A stretch of 64,000 nt of DNA from CAWIVJ01 sp963839525 (GCA_963839525.1 CAWIVJ010000005.1:666891-730890), one strand, 5' to 3'. Positions 1-8,794 are shown, numbered from the stretch's first letter. The notes: generated by a model not told the origin, from the letters alone. Translations and numbers: made by a program.

Positions 1-11
1 AAGGAGAGAAT

Positions 12-296
12 ATGAGAATTCAACCAACACAAAATTACCAGAGAAAAAATTTTACAGGAATGATAAAAGCAGCCGAGACTGTTTTTTTCGACTCTAAAAT
101 TGTAGGAGAGATAACAGATAATTATATTAAGGCTAAAGATGGCCGTATTCTGTATTCTATTGAGGAGATATTTGCAAAACCATGGGCGCATTTGATAGCA
201 ATGGCAAATAAGTTCTCCGACCATCAGATAATTGATGCAACAGACGTTAAAAACCCGCACTGGATTGATAATATATTTAATATTAAGTTGAAATAA
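12..296 (+). CDS. small hypothetical protein
   Basis: A 94-aa soluble protein that I do not recognise. The ATG is preceded by a good ribosome site (AGGAGAG, 4-5 nt upstream), so the start is well supported. It opens with a short polar segment ending in NFTG, then a compact mixed alpha/beta-looking body with no signal peptide, membrane segment or metal motif. It is followed at once by a bidirectional terminator that separates it from the convergent serS gene. Any partner gene upstream lies outside the window. No function is proposed. Confidence 0.6.
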   Translation: MRIQPTQNYQRKNFTGMIKAAETVFFDSKIVGEITDNYIKAKDGRILYSIEEIFAKPWAHLIAMANKFSDHQIIDATDVKNPHWIDNIFNIKLK

Positions 297-301
297 TAAT
301 A

Positions 302-347
302 TAAAGAAAGATCCTAAAATTCAGTATATTTTTAGGGTCTTTCTTTA
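302..347. terminator. bidirectional terminator between the first gene and serS
   Basis: An inverted repeat (AAAGAAAGATCCTAAAA, then TTTTTAGGGTCTTTCTTT, one mismatch) with A/T flanks on both sides. It sits between two convergent genes, so it can end transcription from either strand. Confidence 0.75.
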
Positions 348-362
348 TTGATTTTTATTTAA

Positions 363-1628
363 CTATATTATATCGAAACCTATGTATTGATGTAAGACCC
401 GTGGAATTTTAATAGTGCCGTCTTCTTGCTGGAAATTTTCCAAAATTGCCGCAAAGGTTCGTCCTACAGCAAGTCCTGAGCCGTTTATAGTATGAACAAA
501 CTGGATTTTCCCTGACGATTTTTCTCTATATCTTATGTTTGCACGTCTTGCCTGAAAATCCCCGAAATTTGAACAGCTGGAAATTTCTTTATACCCGTTG
601 TAAGAAGGCATGTAAACTTCCAGATCATAACATTTTTTAGCAGAAAATCCTATATCAGCAGTACATAGCTCAACTCTTCTGTAGGGCAATTCCAACAATT
701 CCAAAACTTTTTCCGCGTCTTTTGTTAATTTAAGGTGTTCTTCCTCGCTTTTTTCAGGTGTTGTCAGTTTTACAAGTTCAACTTTATTAAATTGATGAAG
801 TCTTATAAGTCCTCTCGTATCTTTACCCGCAGAACCTGCTTCACGTCTAAAACAAGGAGTATATGCCGTCATATATTTGGGTAAATCTTCTTCATTTAAA
901 ATTTCACCTTGGTATATATTTGTAACAGGAACTTCCGCTGTAGGAATAAGATATAAATCCTCATTTTCACATTTGTACATATCTTCCGCGAATTTAGGAA
1001 GTTGGCCTGTTCCCGTCATCGCAGCGGAATTTACTAAAATAGGCGGTAAAACTTCTTCGTATTCATGTTCTCTCGTATGTACATCAAGGAAAAAATTTAT
1101 AATAGCACGCTCCAGAGCTGCTCCTTTTCCCTTATATAGAGTAAATCTTGATTGAGCAATTTTAACTCCTCTTTCAAAATCTACAAGTCCTTTTTCCTCA
1201 ATTAAATCCCAATGCGGTTTAAGTTCAAAATCAGCCTCTGTAGGCTCTCCGCATCCTGAAATTATTTTATTGTCACTTTCTGAAGTTCCAAAAGGAGTGG
1301 TTTCATCAGGAATATTAGGAAGATTTAAAAGCAAATTTTTTTGTTTTTGCTCAAGAGTAATCTCTTTATCTTCTAAAACTTTTATTTCATCTCCGATTTT
1401 TCTTACTTCTTCTTGAATTTTATCAGTATTTTTATTGTTTTTTTTAAGTTCGCCTATTTTTTGTGACTCAATTTTTCTTTTGGAACGAAGTTCATCGGCC
1501 TCTGTTTGAACGGCACGTCTTTTAATGTCAATTTTAATTACTTCATCAATGGACAAATCAGGATTTCTTCGTTTTAATAATTCATTAATCTTTTCGGGAT
1601 TTTCTCTAATTAATTTTATATCTAACAT
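363..1628 (-). CDS. serS: seryl-tRNA synthetase
   Basis: Charges tRNA-Ser with serine in the cytoplasm. The 421-aa length is normal for bacterial SerRS. The first ~105 residues form the expected helical arm (long charged coiled coil) that contacts the long variable arm of tRNA-Ser. The class II core follows, with motif 2 (FRREAGSAGKDTRGL) and motif 3 (GSGLAVGRTFAAILENFQ) intact. The start has an AGAGG site 7 nt upstream. It is transcribed alone, convergent with the first gene. A tRNA-Ser(GCU) gene, one of its substrates, lies at 36.2 kb. No T-box leader was seen upstream. Confidence 0.97.
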   Translation of the reverse strand: MLDIKLIRENPEKINELLKRRNPDLSIDEVIKIDIKRRAVQTEADELRSKRKIESQKIGELKKNNKNTDKIQEEVRKIGDEIKVLEDKEITLEQKQKNLLLNLPNIPDETTPFGTSESDNKIISGCGEPTEADFELKPHWDLIEEKGLVDFERGVKIAQSRFTLYKGKGAALERAIINFFLDVHTREHEYEEVLPPILVNSAAMTGTGQLPKFAEDMYKCENEDLYLIPTAEVPVTNIYQGEILNEEDLPKYMTAYTPCFRREAGSAGKDTRGLIRLHQFNKVELVKLTTPEKSEEEHLKLTKDAEKVLELLELPYRRVELCTADIGFSAKKCYDLEVYMPSYNGYKEISSCSNFGDFQARRANIRYREKSSGKIQFVHTINGSGLAVGRTFAAILENFQQEDGTIKIPRVLHQYIGFDII

Positions 1629-1814
1629 AATTTAACCTCTCATATATTCGCTAATTTTACAAGAAAGACGAAAATTTAGCAAATAAAATTTAGGTGGAGC
1701 TTAAAGGGCTTTTTAAGTTTTCTTCTCGATTCATCTTTCACTTTTCACTTTTAATATTAACCCATTGGTCTAGAAATCTAAACCTGCCGATTGATAACAC
1801 TTTTTTAAAAAGAC

Positions 1815-1823
1815 TGCTATAAT
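1815..1823 (+). promoter_or_regulatory. extended -10 promoter
   Basis: TGCTATAAT is a perfect extended -10 (TGnTATAAT) 33 nt before the ATG at 1857. A TTGATA lies further upstream (1791-1796) but at 21 bp spacing, so it is probably not used as a -35. It would drive the 114-aa gene and perhaps the TPR gene behind it. Confidence 0.5.
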
Positions 1824-1856
1824 AATGTTGTAATAAAATAAGTTGGCTGGGGAAGA

Positions 1857-2201
1857 ATGTTGGACAGAATTAATCTTAATGATGAGCTGAATAACTCCCA
1901 ATTAAATGAACAGATTGGGGTTAATGGTGTTATTACAAATCCTGCAAATAATACATATAAAAATATTAATAAAAATTTATTAATTGATGAAACTGCTATT
2001 TCAGATGAAGCTGTAAATCTTTACCAAAAAGATCAAGACATTAAAAAATTTAACTCTCTTGCTATGTCAGATCCGCAAGATTTATCACATGAAGATATAG
2101 TTTCGGCTTTGTTTAACAAAGGAGTTTCAGATGTACTTTCAGAAGAAACAGTAAAAGAACTTTCTAATAATGAAAAATTATTAAAAGATTTAAATGTATA
2201 A
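1857..2201 (+). CDS. hypothetical acidic protein
   Basis: A 114-aa protein, not recognised. The N-terminal half is rich in Asn and Ile. The C-terminal half is acidic and helical, with a segment reading LSHEDIVSALFNKGVSDVLS that could be a small helical domain. There is no signal peptide or membrane segment. The start is supported by GGGGAAG just upstream and by the extended -10 at 1815. It is followed 34 bp later by a TPR gene on the same strand and may share its transcript, but a functional link is only a guess. Confidence 0.55.
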   Translation: MLDRINLNDELNNSQLNEQIGVNGVITNPANNTYKNINKNLLIDETAISDEAVNLYQKDQDIKKFNSLAMSDPQDLSHEDIVSALFNKGVSDVLSEETVKELSNNEKLLKDLNV

Positions 2202-2235
2202 TTTTGCTGGATTATGTAGTATAAATTAGAAGCAC

Positions 2236-3465
2236 ATGGAAAAAAAGAAACAAACCACAATAAAATACCACTCCCAAGACAACAGTGATTTAGAAGGTAA
2301 TTCTATTTCTGCTGCACAAAACCATTATGCCCAGGGAAATTATAAAGAAGCTTTACAGCTCCTTTTGGGAATAGTTCATAAAAGCGCAAATGCGGATATT
2401 TTTGTAGATATCGGCAGCTGTTATTACATGTTGAATAATCAAAAAGAAGCACTCGAATATTGGAATAAAGCTGTAAATCTGGATTCTAAAAATGCCAAAG
2501 CTTACACAAATATAGGAAATTTACATTATAAAAACGAACAAATTGAACTTGCAATATCTTTTTGGCTTGTAGCTTTAATTTCAAAACCTGAAGAGGCAAA
2601 TACCTGTTTAAATCTTGCGATTGCTTTTGATAAAAAGGAAATGCGATTTGAAGCTATTAAATATTTTGAAAAATATATTAAATATGAAGAAAATAAATCT
2701 AGCCCAGAATATATTAAAATAAAAAATAAAATCCAGTATTGTTATGATGTTGCTAATCAATATTTAACCTTTGGAGTACAATATCAATCCGAAGGCAACA
2801 ATGAAAAAGCAGCAGCTTGTTACTTTAAATCATTGGCAAATTACCCGAACTTGTCAAAAACCAGTCTTAATTTGGGAAGCATTTTTTTTGAAGATAAAAA
2901 TTTAGATCTTGCTATTAAATATTGGAAAGAAGCTTCTCATGTTGATCCGAATTATGATAAAATTTATTCAAATTTAGCTATTTCTTATGATTTGATGAAA
3001 AAATTTGACTATGCTTATTGCCATTATTATCTTTATATGAATTTTATAATCAGCAATAAAGAGGAATATTATAAAATAAATAAAAGACTTTTAAAAATAA
3101 AACCTTTTCTAAATAAACACCCTGAAGCAATAGAAAAACATCTTGAGCTGGCGAAAGAACATCTGGCAAATAATCAAATATATGATGCAATAGATGAATT
3201 TAAGTTTTATTCTATTTTAAAACCTGAGGAAAAAGAAACTTATAAAGCTATGATTAGCAAATTAGAATCGTATATAAATCCTGAAAAAAATATTATTCTA
3301 AACTGCTTTGATATAGGTAATAAATTAATACTGGAAGGTAAATTTTCCGAAGCAAAACTTTATTTTCGCAGGATAATGGTATTGTCATCACCCAGATATC
3401 TTGAATTTTCAAAAGCAAGAGCAAAATATTCCCAATGCGAAAAGGCAGAAACCGGAATGATTTAA
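2236..3465 (+). CDS. tetratricopeptide-repeat protein
   Basis: A 409-aa cytoplasmic protein built mostly of TPR helices. Clear units begin near residues 25 (YAQGNYKEALQLLLG), 60, 95 and 205, with the usual G/A/P spacing (NNQKEALEYWNKAVNLDSKN). A lower-similarity helical tail follows. There is no signal peptide. TPR proteins are scaffolds for protein-protein contacts, and the sequence gives no hint of the partner. The stop codon overlaps the next start (TAATG), so it is probably translationally coupled to the YkgJ-like gene. Confidence 0.85.
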   Translation: MEKKKQTTIKYHSQDNSDLEGNSISAAQNHYAQGNYKEALQLLLGIVHKSANADIFVDIGSCYYMLNNQKEALEYWNKAVNLDSKNAKAYTNIGNLHYKNEQIELAISFWLVALISKPEEANTCLNLAIAFDKKEMRFEAIKYFEKYIKYEENKSSPEYIKIKNKIQYCYDVANQYLTFGVQYQSEGNNEKAAACYFKSLANYPNLSKTSLNLGSIFFEDKNLDLAIKYWKEASHVDPNYDKIYSNLAISYDLMKKFDYAYCHYYLYMNFIISNKEEYYKINKRLLKIKPFLNKHPEAIEKHLELAKEHLANNQIYDAIDEFKFYSILKPEEKETYKAMISKLESYINPEKNIILNCFDIGNKLILEGKFSEAKLYFRRIMVLSSPRYLEFSKARAKYSQCEKAETGMI

Positions 3466-3872
3466 TGTTTAAAGAAATTAAAAAATTTATTTATACAAAA
3501 ATCTTGAGAAGAAAATATTACAGAAAAGGCAATTGTCTTGGCTGTGGAAAATGTTGCAAAAAAATTTACGTACAAACAAGCAAACATGTTATCCAAGAGG
3601 AAAAAGAATTCGAGAAATTAAAACTTTTACATAGATTTTACACATACTTAACGGTTGTGGGCAAGGATGAAACGGGGCTAGTTTTTGCATGCTCTAATCT
3701 TGATGAGAAAACTAATTTATGTAAAATACATAAAAATCGTCCGGGTATTTGCAGAAGATATCCGCAGGAAGAACTTTTTATTATGGGCGGAGAGCTTTCT
3801 GAAAACTGCGGTTATAAAATGCTCCCAATAATTCCATTTTCAGAGATTTTAGATAAAAAATTAAAAAAATAA
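3465..3872 (+). CDS. YkgJ-family zinc/iron-chelating cysteine-cluster protein
   Basis: A 135-aa protein with the cysteine cluster typical of the YkgJ (UPF0153) family: CLGCGKCCKK near residues 25-35, then single Cys residues in FACSNLD, NLCKIH, GICRRYP and ENCGYK. These Cys residues are thought to bind Zn or an Fe-S centre, but the biochemical role of the family is unclear. I place the start at the ATG in TAATG overlapping the TPR stop, not at an in-frame ATG 30 bp earlier that would lie inside the TPR gene. Its stop abuts the stop of the convergent tolC-like gene with no room for a terminator. Confidence 0.8.
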   Translation: MFKEIKKFIYTKILRRKYYRKGNCLGCGKCCKKIYVQTSKHVIQEEKEFEKLKLLHRFYTYLTVVGKDETGLVFACSNLDEKTNLCKIHKNRPGICRRYPQEELFIMGGELSENCGYKMLPIIPFSEILDKKLKK

Positions 3873-5417
3873 TTATCTTATTCCGATAGCTTTTTCCAGA
3901 TAAAAACGAGCTTTATTGTAATCAAATACAGATTGCACAAAAGCCAGTTGAGTATTGTTATAATCTGTCAGAGCTTGTTGTAATTCAAGATAATTACCCA
4001 CTCCTACCGCGTATCTTCCATCAGCCAATTCAAAGTTTTCTAATGTTTGTTTTACTTTTTGACTCATAAGCGGAATCCTTTTTTCTAATTGTTTCATGTT
4101 TACATAATAAGTTTGTACTTGAAAGTAAATGTTCTTTTTTAGCAAATCTATATTATTTATAGCAATATCTAAATAAGATTTTCCTTGTTCAGCTTGACAT
4201 TTTATACTCATACCGTTAACAACCGGGAAATTAACTCCTGCATATATACCAATAGCATTTGAGCCGTAATCGGTTCTCTTTGCATGTGAGTAATTTCCGC
4301 TTGCATTAATTTCCGGATAAAAACTTCTTTTTATTGCTTTTAAGGATTCTTCCGACGCTTTTTTAACTAATTCAAGCGATTTTAAATCAGGTCTGTTTTC
4401 GTAAGCTTTATTAATTGCATCTTGCATTGAAAGATCAAAAGGTTTGAAGCTGTAAGTTTTTAAAATATCTCTTTTTTCAATTCCTGAAGTAAGTATAGCT
4501 CCACTTTTAATTTCGGCTTCAATAGAGTTTTCTTCATAATTTTTTCTGTCATAAGCCACATTTATTTCATTTTTCACAGAATAATTCTTTTGAAAATTAA
4601 AAGTTTCAGTATTTTTAATTTCATAATTAGGAGCATTAATATAATACATTGAGTTATTAAGATTAATTAGTGCTATTTGGTAGACATTTTCAGCTTCAAG
4701 AAGGTTTATTTTTGCGTTTGTTAGCGCAGCTTCAGCATTAACTTTATCAATTTTTGATTTTAAGCCTACCTCATACATAGCTTTTGTTCTTTCAACGTTA
4801 AGTTCATTGATTCTTACAGAACGTGCATAAATATCCTCATTAGCTCTTGCTGCAAGAACAGCTGCATAGGCTGTTTTTACATTGTAAATACTGTTTAATA
4901 TAGAATTCTCAAGATCAAATCCCGCTGCCTCCCAGTTAAATTTATTCATGTTTATTTTGGCTGTGGTATACCCAAAGTCCCAAATAAGTTGATTTACTCC
5001 CAGATTCAAATCATAATAATTATTGTTTAAGGAGTTGGATTGTTCGCCAAAATATTTTGTATTATTTATGCTGTATCCGCTTCCTCCGTATAAGGTTGGA
5101 AAATAGTTAGATTTAGCAACACCTATATTGCTTTTTTGAATTTTTTGAAGGTTTTTGTAGTTTTTAATATTCGGGTTATGTTTTAGGGCATAATCAACAC
5201 AATCTTCAATTGAAAGCGTGATAGAACCTTTTAAAACAGCAACATTGCTTTCTGCTGAATCTGTTTGTTTCGGCTTTTCAGTCTTTTTCTTTTTAATAAA
5301 TCTTGTAAAAAATGATTTTAAAGGTGAAACCCTGATTTTTTCTGATGAAGCAAGAGAAGGCAAAGAAAAAGTTACGATAAGAACTATACAAATAATTAAT
5401 TTTATTATTTTACTCAA
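3873..5417 (-). CDS. TolC-family outer-membrane channel protein
   Basis: An outer-membrane trimeric channel subunit for export or drug efflux, 514 aa. It has a signal peptide (LSKIIKLIICIVLIVTFSLP, then SLASS) and two copies of the outer-membrane efflux helix-hairpin repeat: first SIEDCVDYALKHNPNIKNYK, later SMQDAINKAYENRPDLKSLE. A charged, less conserved linker sits between them. I chose the TTG at 5417 as start because a strong GGGAGAGG site lies 8 nt upstream and the signal peptide begins there. The in-frame TTG at 5471 has no ribosome site. No pump genes are adjacent, so it probably serves inner-membrane partners encoded elsewhere. Confidence 0.85.
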   Translation of the reverse strand: MSKIIKLIICIVLIVTFSLPSLASSEKIRVSPLKSFFTRFIKKKKTEKPKQTDSAESNVAVLKGSITLSIEDCVDYALKHNPNIKNYKNLQKIQKSNIGVAKSNYFPTLYGGSGYSINNTKYFGEQSNSLNNNYYDLNLGVNQLIWDFGYTTAKINMNKFNWEAAGFDLENSILNSIYNVKTAYAAVLAARANEDIYARSVRINELNVERTKAMYEVGLKSKIDKVNAEAALTNAKINLLEAENVYQIALINLNNSMYYINAPNYEIKNTETFNFQKNYSVKNEINVAYDRKNYEENSIEAEIKSGAILTSGIEKRDILKTYSFKPFDLSMQDAINKAYENRPDLKSLELVKKASEESLKAIKRSFYPEINASGNYSHAKRTDYGSNAIGIYAGVNFPVVNGMSIKCQAEQGKSYLDIAINNIDLLKKNIYFQVQTYYVNMKQLEKRIPLMSQKVKQTLENFELADGRYAVGVGNYLELQQALTDYNNTQLAFVQSVFDYNKARFYLEKAIGIR

Positions 5418-5508
5418 AACTTTTCCCTCTCCCTTGCTAAATATTTTAGCACCATCAAAGGTTAAGAGCAACTAATTTACAGTGATTACAAATGTTTTTA
5501 ACTTTTAA

Positions 5509-6549
5509 TCAATTATTCAAGTGACAAGCTGAAAAATGATTTGGGCAAATTTCAATCAATAAAGGAACTTCTTTAGAGCAAATTTCCATAGAAAACCGGC
5601 ATCTCGGGTGAAATTTGCATCCTGAAATTTCCTGTTGAATTGATGGAGGCTGCCCTTTGATAATTGCAAGTTTTTCACCTTTATCGGATGGTATTGAACT
5701 TAATAATGCTTTTGAATAAGGATGATTGGGATCTTTAAAAAAATCTTCGGTAGGTGCTGTTTCAACGATTCTTCCGGCATACATAACAGAAATTTCATCT
5801 GCGCAATCTTTTACCAAAGCCAAATCATGAGTTATTAAAAGAATAGATGCTCCTGTTTCTCTTTTTATTTTATCTAAAATATTCATAATTTGCGCTTGAA
5901 TTGTTACGTCAAGAGCCGTTGTAGGTTCATCGGCTATTATTATTTCGGCATTACAGGCAAGAGCCATGGCAATTATCGCACGCTGCTTCATTCCGCCGGA
6001 AAATTCATGCGGATAAGATTTTAAACGTTCTTCCGGCGAAGGAATTTGTACCAACTCCAAAGCTTCCACTGCTTTTTGAACAGCTTCTTTGCCTTTCAAA
6101 CCCTGATGTTTTTTTATAACTTCAAGTAATTGATTTCCAATTGTATAAAGAGGGTTTAAAGATGTCATGGGGTCTTGAGGTATTAAGGCAATTTTTGAAC
6201 CCCTGATTTGCTCTAAATCTTTATTACTTAATTTTAAAAGATTTATTTTGCATTCATGCTGTCGGGCAAAAATACACTTACCCCTGCCCGACCTGTCTTT
6301 TGCTTTTTCCGTTTCTTTTTCCCCTTCGCTAAAAGAAATTTCCCCGCTCGTTATTCTGGCTGTTTTCGGCAAAAGACGCAAAATACTCATTGCCGTAATT
6401 GTTTTTCCGCAACCGGATTCACCCACAATTGCATGCATTCCCCCCTTTTTTAGTGAAAAAGAAAGATCATATAAGGCTTGTTTAAAACCCGCTTCGGTTT
6501 CAAAGCCCAAATTCAAATTTTTTACCTCTAAAATATTCATGTTTAACAT
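5509..6549 (-). CDS. oligopeptide/dipeptide-type ABC transporter ATP-binding protein
   Basis: ATPase subunit of an Opp/Dpp-type peptide or nickel transporter, 346 aa. Walker A is GESGCGKT (43-50), the Q-loop is PQDPMTSLNP, the signature is SGGMKQR, Walker B is IIADEPTTALD, and the C-terminal oligopeptide_C segment has the Cys-rich GCKFHPRC. All catalytic motifs are intact. About 26 residues between Walker A and the Q-loop (roughly 76-101, EKETEKAKDRSGRGK and on) have no counterpart in the family. They coincide with an inverted repeat in the DNA, so a short palindromic element seems to have inserted in frame. No permease genes are next to it. Confidence 0.9.
   Translation of the reverse strand: MLNMNILEVKNLNLGFETEAGFKQALYDLSFSLKKGGMHAIVGESGCGKTITAMSILRLLPKTARITSGEISFSEGEKETEKAKDRSGRGKCIFARQHECKINLLKLSNKDLEQIRGSKIALIPQDPMTSLNPLYTIGNQLLEVIKKHQGLKGKEAVQKAVEALELVQIPSPEERLKSYPHEFSGGMKQRAIIAMALACNAEIIIADEPTTALDVTIQAQIMNILDKIKRETGASILLITHDLALVKDCADEISVMYAGRIVETAPTEDFFKDPNHPYSKALLSSIPSDKGEKLAIIKGQPPSIQQEISGCKFHPRCRFSMEICSKEVPLLIEICPNHFSACHLNN
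6261..6292. repeat. short inverted repeat inside the ABC ATPase gene
   Basis: GTCGGGCA and TGCCCGAC form a perfect 8-bp inverted repeat around a 16-nt loop. It lies inside the extra ~26-codon segment of the OppD-like gene and is more GC-rich than its surroundings. It is consistent with a REP/RPE-like palindromic element inserted in frame. Confidence 0.55.
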
Positions 6550-6599
6550 TATATCTGTTAAATTAAAAAAAGATATTACGCTTTAAGTCTAAACTTACA

Positions 6600-6764
6600 T
6601 TAATTTTGAACCAACTCTTCTAAATGTTCCTGTAAATTTAAAATAATTTCTCTTGCCTGTTTTTTCATTTCTTCTTCAGTTAAGCCGAGTTTTTTATAGT
6701 TAATAAGGCCTTTTACATCCTTAATACCTTGTTGTAATAGTTCTAAAAGTTCTAATTTTGACAT
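6600..6764 (-). CDS. 54-aa helical small protein
   Basis: A 54-codon reading frame starting ATG at 6764 with a good AAAGGA site 4 nt upstream and ending TAA at 6600. The product (MSKLELLELLQQGIKDVKGL at the start) is almost entirely amphipathic helix, with LGLTEEEMKKQAREI in the middle. It is divergent from the XRE regulator at 6915, and the two share a 24-bp palindrome between them. It is not recognised. It could be a small partner or target of the regulator, for example part of a toxin-antitoxin-like pair, but that is only suggested by position. Confidence 0.55.
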   Translation of the reverse strand: MSKLELLELLQQGIKDVKGLINYKKLGLTEEEMKKQAREIILNLQEHLEELVQN

Positions 6765-6806
6765 ATTATCCTTTCTTTACTTTAATAAAATTCTTCTTTT
6801 ATTTAT

Positions 6807-6830
6807 AGAATAACTTTATATAGTTATTCT
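6807..6830. promoter_or_regulatory. perfect palindrome, probable operator of the XRE regulator
   Basis: AGAATAACT-TTATAT-AGTTATTCT is a perfect 9-bp inverted repeat with a 6-bp spacer. It lies in the divergent intergenic region between the 54-aa gene and the XRE-type regulator. The symmetry and length suit a dimeric HTH protein. Autoregulation is inferred. Confidence 0.6.
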
Positions 6831-6914
6831 AATACATATTTAACTAAATTTAATACTATATAAATGTATTGTAATCCGTTCAATTTCAATTGTCAACATA
6901 GTAATATAAAATAT

Positions 6915-7136
6915 ATGGAAATGAAAAAATATTATAAAGAATTAGCAAAAAATATAAGAGTAGAACGTGCAAAAAACAAAATTTCTCAGCTTAAACTTGC
7001 AGAAATGGCAGGTATATCTATTGAGACAATAGGACAAATTGAAAGAGAAACTGCAAATCCTACTCTTTCTACAATAATTGCCATTGCATTAGCTCTGAAA
7101 GTTAGTTTGAATGACTTAATTTTATTAAAATATTAA
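6915..7136 (+). CDS. XRE-family helix-turn-helix transcriptional regulator
   Basis: A 73-aa single-domain Cro/C1-type DNA-binding protein. The HTH runs from ELAKNIRVERAKNKISQLKL through AEMAGISIETIGQIERETA to SLNDLILLKY, and the recognition helix is near GISIETIGQIERE. It is the size of restriction-modification controller proteins and other stand-alone regulators. The start is uncertain: an in-frame ATG 51 bp upstream also exists, but neither has a clear ribosome site, and the conserved domain begins just after the ATG at 6915. It probably acts at the palindrome 85 bp upstream. It is convergent with, and ends 3 bp from, the transglycosylase gene. Confidence 0.8.
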   Translation: MEMKKYYKELAKNIRVERAKNKISQLKLAEMAGISIETIGQIERETANPTLSTIIAIALALKVSLNDLILLKY

Positions 7137-7139
7137 ATA

Positions 7140-7796
7140 TTAGCTTAAATAATTTGCTAAAATTTTCTTAACATAGTTTTGGGTTTCAGAATAAGGCGGA
7201 ACGCCATCATATTTATCCACAGCACCGGAACCGGCATTATATGCTGCGAGTGCTAAAATTATATTTCCATTATATTTGCTTAACAGCCATTTTAAGTGTC
7301 TTACTCCGCCGTCAACGTTTTGAACAGGGTTATAGGGATCTTTTACGCCAAGGGTTTTTGCTGTCCCGGGCATTAATTGCATTAATCCCATTGCTCCGCA
7401 GTGAGATTTCGCTTTAGGATTAAAACCTGATTCCTGTTTTACTACGGCTTTTACTAAATTTTCATCCACCCCGTGTTTTTGCGAAATCTTTGAAATCATG
7501 CTCAAAAGCTGCGGTTTTGAAGCCTCGCTGTATCCTTTAATTTCAGGTGGGGTTGATAATTCGGCCTGAACTTCAGTAACGGGAGTTGTTAAAAGTTTTC
7601 CAAATTGTGATTCAGATGTTGATTTTAAAATTTCTTGAAAAGGCTGGACATTTGCTGAAAGTTGTTTGTGAATAACAGGAGGCTGTACTTGATTCTCAGA
7701 ATTATTTACAACATAATTTTGTATCTGCAAAGTTCTTTGCTGTGCAGCTTGCTGTCCTCCTGTTGATAATAAATTTTGAATCATTCCTGAAAACAT
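7140..7796 (-). CDS. lytic transglycosylase (SLT domain)
   Basis: Cleaves peptidoglycan glycan strands to form 1,6-anhydro-muropeptides. It has 218 aa. The first ~95 residues are a low-complexity Gln/Asn-rich region without a classical signal peptide. The Slt70-type catalytic domain fills residues 98-218, with the catalytic Glu in VVKQESGFNPKAKS (E122), GLMQLMPGTAKTLG (137-150) and ALAAYNAGSGAV. The lack of a signal peptide resembles transglycosylases linked to secretion or appendage assembly, but no such genes are adjacent. Confidence 0.9.
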   Translation of the reverse strand: MFSGMIQNLLSTGGQQAAQQRTLQIQNYVVNNSENQVQPPVIHKQLSANVQPFQEILKSTSESQFGKLLTTPVTEVQAELSTPPEIKGYSEASKPQLLSMISKISQKHGVDENLVKAVVKQESGFNPKAKSHCGAMGLMQLMPGTAKTLGVKDPYNPVQNVDGGVRHLKWLLSKYNGNIILALAAYNAGSGAVDKYDGVPPYSETQNYVKKILANYLS

Positions 7797-8158
7797 TTTT
7801 TACACCATTACACGAAACCTTTATTATTTCGCCTTTATTAATCTACTTATTAACTGGTAACTTTTTAGCTTTGCCGGCTTACCAATTTTATGCACTCGCT
7901 AATTATTGCTTCGTTTCCCTATTGTTTTGAAACTTGTTCGCTCGCATCTGTTTTGTTAGGAAAACTTCTTTCTTTTTTAGATTTTTCGGTAAAAAATTAA
8001 AAAAATTAAAGTTTCGATACAAAAATCCTCTAAAAGATGGGGGTTTTAGACAAAATAAGAAGACTTAGAAATACAACAAAATAAAACTCAGAAATTATGT
8101 TTGGTTATTTCTTATTCTCTATAATAAAATTTAATAATATTTACTTAAAAGTCAAAAA
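7797..8158. other. intergenic region with no supported gene
   Basis: About 360 bp of AT-rich DNA upstream of the transglycosylase. Short open frames here lack ribosome sites and conserved sequence. Only a weak partial hairpin (AAAATCCTCT then AGATGGGGGTTTT, near 8020-8046) was noticed. The segment probably holds the transglycosylase promoter on the minus strand. Confidence 0.5.
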
Positions 8159-8794
8159 TTATCTGGTTTCTTTTAACATAACAAGTGTCTTTTTAATGTC
8201 ATCTAACAAATAATCCAATTGATTATCAATATTGTTCCGGGAGAAAGCATTTCCGCTTTCTTCTGCCGTAATATACGGGCTGTAAGTTTCGCTTTCAATG
8301 CGAAGTTGAGAAACAGCTTGAACATGCGTATTTAATTGCATAACTTTTTTATAGGAAATAAAACTTTGCTCTGATTTATTTTTATATTTATCCCTGAAAT
8401 ATTCAACGTTTTCTTTCAAAAAATAAGCCTTAGCATTAAATTTTTGTATATTATCTTTGTTTTCAATTGAAGTTTGCAGTTTTTCAATAATAGAAATAAG
8501 TTCATTCAGATCATTTATATATTTAGAAGTTTTGTCTTTTTTCATAATAATATTGACAAAAGCCGGATTGTTTCTTGGAATTGGTTTAATTTCATTAGGA
8601 TCATTAAACCCGTCTTGATATTCAAAAGCAGGTTGAAGTTCTTTTTCGATTGAATTTTGAAATCTTTCTTCAAGATTAGGTAAAGTTCCAGCATAACCAG
8701 CTTTTTCAAGGTTAGCTGCTTTTCCTTTTTTCTTTGCTAAAGCCGGTAACGAAAGACAAAATATTATTAAAAATATTGATAGGAACTTCTTCAT
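8159..8794 (-). CDS. secreted hypothetical protein
   Basis: A 211-aa protein with a clear Sec signal peptide (MKKFLSIFLIIFCLSLPALA, cut before KKKGK). The mature part is charged and mainly helical, with a stretch of predicted coiled coil around INDLNELISIIEKLQTSIEN. It has no cysteines or lipobox, so it is probably periplasmic. The family is not recognised. It stands alone, downstream (on its strand) of the folE2 locus with a 78-bp gap. Confidence 0.65.
   Translation of the reverse strand: MKKFLSIFLIIFCLSLPALAKKKGKAANLEKAGYAGTLPNLEERFQNSIEKELQPAFEYQDGFNDPNEIKPIPRNNPAFVNIIMKKDKTSKYINDLNELISIIEKLQTSIENKDNIQKFNAKAYFLKENVEYFRDKYKNKSEQSFISYKKVMQLNTHVQAVSQLRIESETYSPYITAEESGNAFSRNNIDNQLDYLLDDIKKTLVMLKETR

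Noticed and set aside
877..1155. Plus-strand frame antisense to serS
   Set aside because: A shadow of the synthetase gene on the opposite strand with no start site. Many similar antisense frames elsewhere were rejected for the same reason.
1629..1856. Possible T-box leader upstream of serS
   Set aside because: No T-box core (TGGNACCGCG-like) or antiterminator hairpin is visible on the minus strand.
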